Assembly (NCBI RefSeq): GCF_027158005.1
Contig: NZ_JAPVLQ010000003.1
Span: 496,001 to 560,000 of the forward strand
DNA length: 64,000 bases
Direction: 5' to 3'
From: Rhodococcus sp. H36-A4
GTDB taxonomy: Bacteria; Actinomycetota; Actinomycetes; Mycobacteriales; Mycobacteriaceae
Below the pieces are notes generated by a model. That model saw only the letters and a list, made by a program, of their open reading frames with translations, was not told the origin of the DNA and searched no databases. The position numbers and the translations under genes were made by a program. Of the stretch, positions 60,936-64,000 are shown in pieces (the first letter of the stretch is position 1; each line of letters begins with the position of its first letter).

Positions 60936-61718
60936 TCAGTGACCGAGAATCTTGCCCAAGAAGTCCTTGGCACGTTCGGATTTCGGTGCGGTGAAGAAGC
61001 TGTCGGGGTCGGTGTCCTCGACGACTGCGCCATCGGCCATGAAGATGACACGGTCACCGGCTTTGCGCGCGAATCCCATCTCGTGGGTGACGACGAGCAT
61101 CGTCATTCCCTCCTTGGCCAAAGATGTCATCACGTCGAGAACTTCGTTGACCATTTCGGGATCGAGAGCGGACGTCGGCTCGTCGAACAACATCACTTTG
61201 GGGTTCATGGCGAGTGAGCGAGCAATCGCCACCCGTTGCTGCTGTCCGCCGGAAAGCTGAGCCGGATACTTGTCGGCCTGATTTGCAATACCGACACGTT
61301 CGAGCAGCGCCTGGGCCGACTTACGTGCCTCGTCCTTCTTGAGCTTGCGCACTTTGAGAGGCGCAAGCATGACGTTCTCGAGGATGGTCTTGTGGGCGAA
61401 AAGGTTGAACGACTGGAAGACCATCCCGACGTCGGCGCGAAGCGCGGCGAGCGCTTTGCCTTCGGCAGGAAGGATCGAGCCGTCGACCTCGATGGAACCG
61501 GAGTCGATGGGTTCGAGTCGGTTGATCGTTCGGCACAACGTCGATTTCCCGGACCCGGACGGTCCAACGACAATGACGACCTGACCGGTAGGGACCTCGA
61601 GGTTGATGTCCCTGAGGACGTGCAGATCACCGAAATGCTTGTCTACCGATTTCAGGGAGATCATGGAGGGTCGGTCGGCAACTGCTCCGGAAGCCGGCGC
61701 GTCGGTGGCATGCGTCAT
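60936..61718 (-). CDS. gluA: Glutamate ABC transporter ATP-binding protein GluA
   Basis: 260 residues. Walker [10 protein letters not shown], signature LSGGQQQR, Walker [14 protein letters not shown] and switch His in VTHEMGFAR, all typical of polar-amino-acid importers. ATG 61718 rather than the upstream frame, because a -10 box lies 8 nt away. First gene of the operon, divergent from miaB. Confidence 0.95.
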   Translation of the reverse strand: MTHATDAPASGAVADRPSMISLKSVDKHFGDLHVLRDINLEVPTGQVVIVVGPSGSGKSTLCRTINRLEPIDSGSIEVDGSILPAEGKALAALRADVGMVFQSFNLFAHKTILENVMLAPLKVRKLKKDEARKSAQALLERVGIANQADKYPAQLSGGQQQRVAIARSLAMNPKVMLFDEPTSALDPEMVNEVLDVMTSLAKEGMTMLVVTHEMGFARKAGDRVIFMADGAVVEDTDPDSFFTAPKSERAKDFLGKILGH

Positions 61719-61726
61719 AGGGCAGA

Positions 61727-61732
61727 ACCTTA
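61727..61732 (-). promoter_or_regulatory. -10 box TAAGGT of gluABCD
   Basis: Minus strand, 8 nt before ATG 61718. The 140-bp stretch up to the miaB promoter is AT-rich at 61735-61800 and may hold regulator sites; none recognised. Confidence 0.45.
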
Positions 61733-61873
61733 TTCGTAGTTTGGTCGTCGACAACGCCGTTAACGCAACATTCTTCGATTATGTAATGGAAACTTTACTG
61801 TCGGTGCACTCAGGCCGAGGAGACGGATCGAGAAAGTGGCGTATCCCCGGCGACGGACGGTCGCGCCGGGCCG

Positions 61874-61879
61874 TACCCT
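61874..61879 (+). promoter_or_regulatory. -10 box TACCCT of miaB
   Basis: Six nt before GTG 61886. Confidence 0.5.
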
Positions 61880-61885
61880 GGCAGT

Positions 61886-63403
61886 GTGGAAACGAGTGAC
61901 CAGATGACCCAGAGGAGCTACGAGGTCCGCACGCACGGGTGCCAGATGAACGTGCACGACTCGGAGAGACTGGCAGGTCTGCTCGAAGAGGCTGGCTATG
62001 TGCCGGCCGATGTAGGTTCCGATGCCGATCTCGTGGTCTTCAACACCTGCGCTGTTCGAGAGAACGCGGACAACAAGCTTTACGGAAATCTGGGCATGCT
62101 TCGGCCCGCCAAGACGCGCAATCCTCGTATGCAGATTGCGGTCGGTGGCTGCTTGGCACAAAAGGACCGCGACACGGTCGTCAAGAAGGCCCCGTGGGTG
62201 GACGTGGTTTTTGGAACCCACAACATCGGCTCGCTTCCGGTCCTGCTCGAGCGCGCCCGACACAACAACGAAGCTCAGGTCGAGATTCTCGAATCTCTGG
62301 AGGCATTTCCGTCGACTCTGCCGGCGAAGCGTGAGTCCCCGTACGCGGGATGGGTATCGATTTCGGTGGGCTGTAACAACACCTGCACGTTCTGCATCGT
62401 CCCCGCGCTGCGCGGCAAGGAGATCGACCGCTCACCCGGGGACATTCTTGCGGAGGTGCAGGCACTCGTCGACCAAGGCGTTCTCGAAGTGACTCTGCTC
62501 GGTCAAAATGTCAATGCCTATGGGGCTTCGTTCGCGGACCCGGCACTCCCACGTGACCGCGGCGCGTTCGCCGCACTGTTGAAGGCCTGCGGCGAGATCG
62601 AAGGCCTCGAGCGGGTGCGCTTCACATCGCCGCATCCGGCCGAGTTCACCGGCGACGTGATCGATGCGATGGCTACCACACCGAACGTCTGCCCGACGTT
62701 GCACATGCCGTTGCAGTCGGGTTCGGACCGAGTTCTCAAAGCGATGCGGCGGTCGTATCGGCAGAGCAAGTTTCTTGGGATCATCGACAAGGTACGTGAA
62801 GTGATGCCCCACGCGGCGATCACAACCGACATCATCGTCGGATTCCCCGGTGAGACGGAGGAGGACTTCGAGCAGACTCTGGAGGTCATGCGCCGCGCGA
62901 AGTTCGCGAACGCGTACACCTTTCAGTACTCCAAGCGCCCCGGTACACCGGCTGCTGACATGGGGGACCAGATACCCAAGGCGATTGTTCAGGAGCGCTA
63001 CCTACGGCTCATCGCCCTGCAGGAGGAGATCGTCCTCGAATCCAACCGCGAACTCATCGGGACCGAAGTAGAACTGTTGGTTGCGACCGGCGAGGGTCGC
63101 AAGAATGCCGCCACGCATCGCAAAAGTGGTCGTGCCCGGGACGGGCGACTCGTTCACTTCCGAGCCGAGGACCACCAGATTGCGGCCATCAGACCCGGTG
63201 ACGTCGTCACCACGACGATCACCGCGGCCGCTCCTTACCATCTCATCGCCGACACCGGCGTTGTCTCGCACCGTCGCACCGCTGCCGGTGATGCGTACGA
63301 ACGCGGAATACTCCCGAAGACGGCCCCCATCGGCGTCGGGTTGGGCCTGCCGGCTGTCGGCGTCCCGGCTCCAGCGCCCGTAGTGACAGGATGCAGCGCA
63401 TGA
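61886..63403 (+). CDS. miaB: tRNA-2-methylthio-N6-dimethylallyladenosine synthase MiaB
   Basis: Radical-SAM methylthiotransferase modifying A37 of tRNA; 505 residues. N-terminal UPF0004 cluster Cys in THGCQMN, NTCAVRE and GGCLAQ; radical-SAM motif [12 protein letters not shown]-terminal TRAM domain. A low-complexity tail (about 470-505) ends VVTGCSA. GTG 61886 is set by the -10 box. The related tRNA prenyltransferase miaA is not in the window. Confidence 0.96.
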   Translation: METSDQMTQRSYEVRTHGCQMNVHDSERLAGLLEEAGYVPADVGSDADLVVFNTCAVRENADNKLYGNLGMLRPAKTRNPRMQIAVGGCLAQKDRDTVVKKAPWVDVVFGTHNIGSLPVLLERARHNNEAQVEILESLEAFPSTLPAKRESPYAGWVSISVGCNNTCTFCIVPALRGKEIDRSPGDILAEVQALVDQGVLEVTLLGQNVNAYGASFADPALPRDRGAFAALLKACGEIEGLERVRFTSPHPAEFTGDVIDAMATTPNVCPTLHMPLQSGSDRVLKAMRRSYRQSKFLGIIDKVREVMPHAAITTDIIVGFPGETEEDFEQTLEVMRRAKFANAYTFQYSKRPGTPAADMGDQIPKAIVQERYLRLIALQEEIVLESNRELIGTEVELLVATGEGRKNAATHRKSGRARDGRLVHFRAEDHQIAAIRPGDVVTTTITAAAPYHLIADTGVVSHRRTAAGDAYERGILPKTAPIGVGLGLPAVGVPAPAPVVTGCSA

Positions 63404-63996
63404 CCAAGTCGAGGCCCAGCAGCGAAGACGGCAGCGCACCCGATTACGACACCGCGGAGCGGAAGATCGATTCGGAGATCGACCCAGGAGCGCGGGCGGT
63501 GGTGGTCGCCGTACTGGTTCTCGTGCTGCTGGTCACTTTCGTGTTGCCACATGCCGGATCTGCTACCGGACTCGACGTCCTGTCCGGCAGTGACAAAGGG
63601 CTCGGCGAATCCATTGCGTTGCCGTCCCGGATCTTCGTCGGGTTCGTCGCAGTGTTCGGCGTGGTCTTCTCGGTCCTCGCCCTCGTGACCAGGGTGTGGG
63701 CACTCGCGTGGATAGCGCTCAGCGGCTGCGCCGTGGCGTCGGTATTCGGAATGCTGTCGATCTGGTCGAGACAGACACTGCCGACGGACTCTACGGGCGG
63801 TGGACCCGGAATCGGTCTCATCATCGCGTGGATCGCGGTGGTCGTCCTGACGTTCCAGTGGCTGAAGGCCGTGTGGAACAAAACCAACGCGCAATTGGCC
63901 GCACAAGAACGTCGCCGCGTCGCCGCGGCCGAGAACGAGCAGAACTCACGGTGGGGCGGACCCATTCTCGGGCGTCCGACCGACCGTAAGCTCTGA
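63400..63996 (+). CDS. Conserved actinobacterial membrane protein downstream of miaB
   Basis: 198 residues: an acidic cytoplasmic N terminus, four hydrophobic helices (about 34-53, 77-99, 104-124, 140-159) and a basic Arg/Gln-rich C-terminal tail. ATG 63400 overlaps the miaB stop (ATGA); ATG 63391 is an alternative. The same gene follows miaB in mycobacteria (Rv2732c). Function unknown. It ends 4 bp before the window edge. Confidence 0.78.
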   Translation: MTKSRPSSEDGSAPDYDTAERKIDSEIDPGARAVVVAVLVLVLLVTFVLPHAGSATGLDVLSGSDKGLGESIALPSRIFVGFVAVFGVVFSVLALVTRVWALAWIALSGCAVASVFGMLSIWSRQTLPTDSTGGGPGIGLIIAWIAVVVLTFQWLKAVWNKTNAQLAAQERRRVAAAENEQNSRWGGPILGRPTDRKL

Positions 63997-64000
63997 CTTC

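Overview
The window is a stretch of actinobacterial core chromosome. Its gene order (truB, mntR/sirR, ribF, rpsO, pnp, pepR ... dapB ... thyX, dapA, rnj ... ftsK, argA-like, pgsA, clgR, pspA, pspM ... DUF3046, recA, recX, miaB) follows the order I recall from Mycobacterium tuberculosis. GC is moderately high. There is a 14-gene nuo operon, an MTB12-like lipoprotein and a gluABCD glutamate transporter beside recX. Together these point to Mycobacteriales, most likely Nocardiaceae and probably Rhodococcus. The genus is inference from gene content, not a search result. I saw no rRNA, tRNA, insertion sequence, prophage or CRISPR array.

Layout. 1-4.2 kb: the 3' part of truB converges on a minus-strand manganese-type ABC importer operon that ends with its own DtxR/MntR-family regulator. 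4.4-9.7 kb: ribF, rpsO, pnp and pepR on the plus strand, with strong RNA hairpins between them. 9.9-12.5 kb: a lipoprotein, a polyprenol-phosphate mannosyltransferase, a small membrane protein and a membrane-anchored phosphatase/nuclease-fold protein. 12.5-27.7 kb: the complete nuoA-N operon (complex I) on the minus strand, with nearly all genes touching or overlapping by a few bases. Upstream of it is a degenerate response-regulator gene. 28.4-33.8 kb: accessory metabolism (a DHFR-fold reductase, a large GH63-like glycosidase, a zinc alcohol dehydrogenase and an orphan ABC ATPase).

34-47 kb: dapB, whose leader carries a 15-bp tandem repeat array; a membrane protein and a flavodoxin-fold protein; a frameshifted DUF222/HNH (13E12-type) endonuclease gene; an alpha/beta hydrolase; a YcaQ-like protein; zwf; a ribbon-helix-helix regulator with a palindromic operator candidate; then thyX, dapA and rnj. 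47-58 kb: ftsK, pgsA, a deletion remnant of cinA, clgR, the pspA/pspM envelope-stress pair, a TetR regulator, a UDP-glycosyltransferase-like protein, DUF3046, and recA-recX behind two recognisable DNA-damage promoter elements. 58-64 kb: gluABCD, then miaB and a membrane protein.

Two themes run through the window. First, at least 16 genes carry a TANNNT -10 box only 6-8 nt before the start codon, so many transcripts are probably leaderless. Second, short perfect tandem duplications, exactly 15 bp in non-coding DNA and 18 bp inside genes, recur next to gene starts. The most striking array is in the dapB leader: four copies of a unit that contains the mini-hairpin sequence GCGAAAGC. I see no cluster that looks like a new defence or biosynthetic system. 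The unusual content is regulatory architecture and gene decay.
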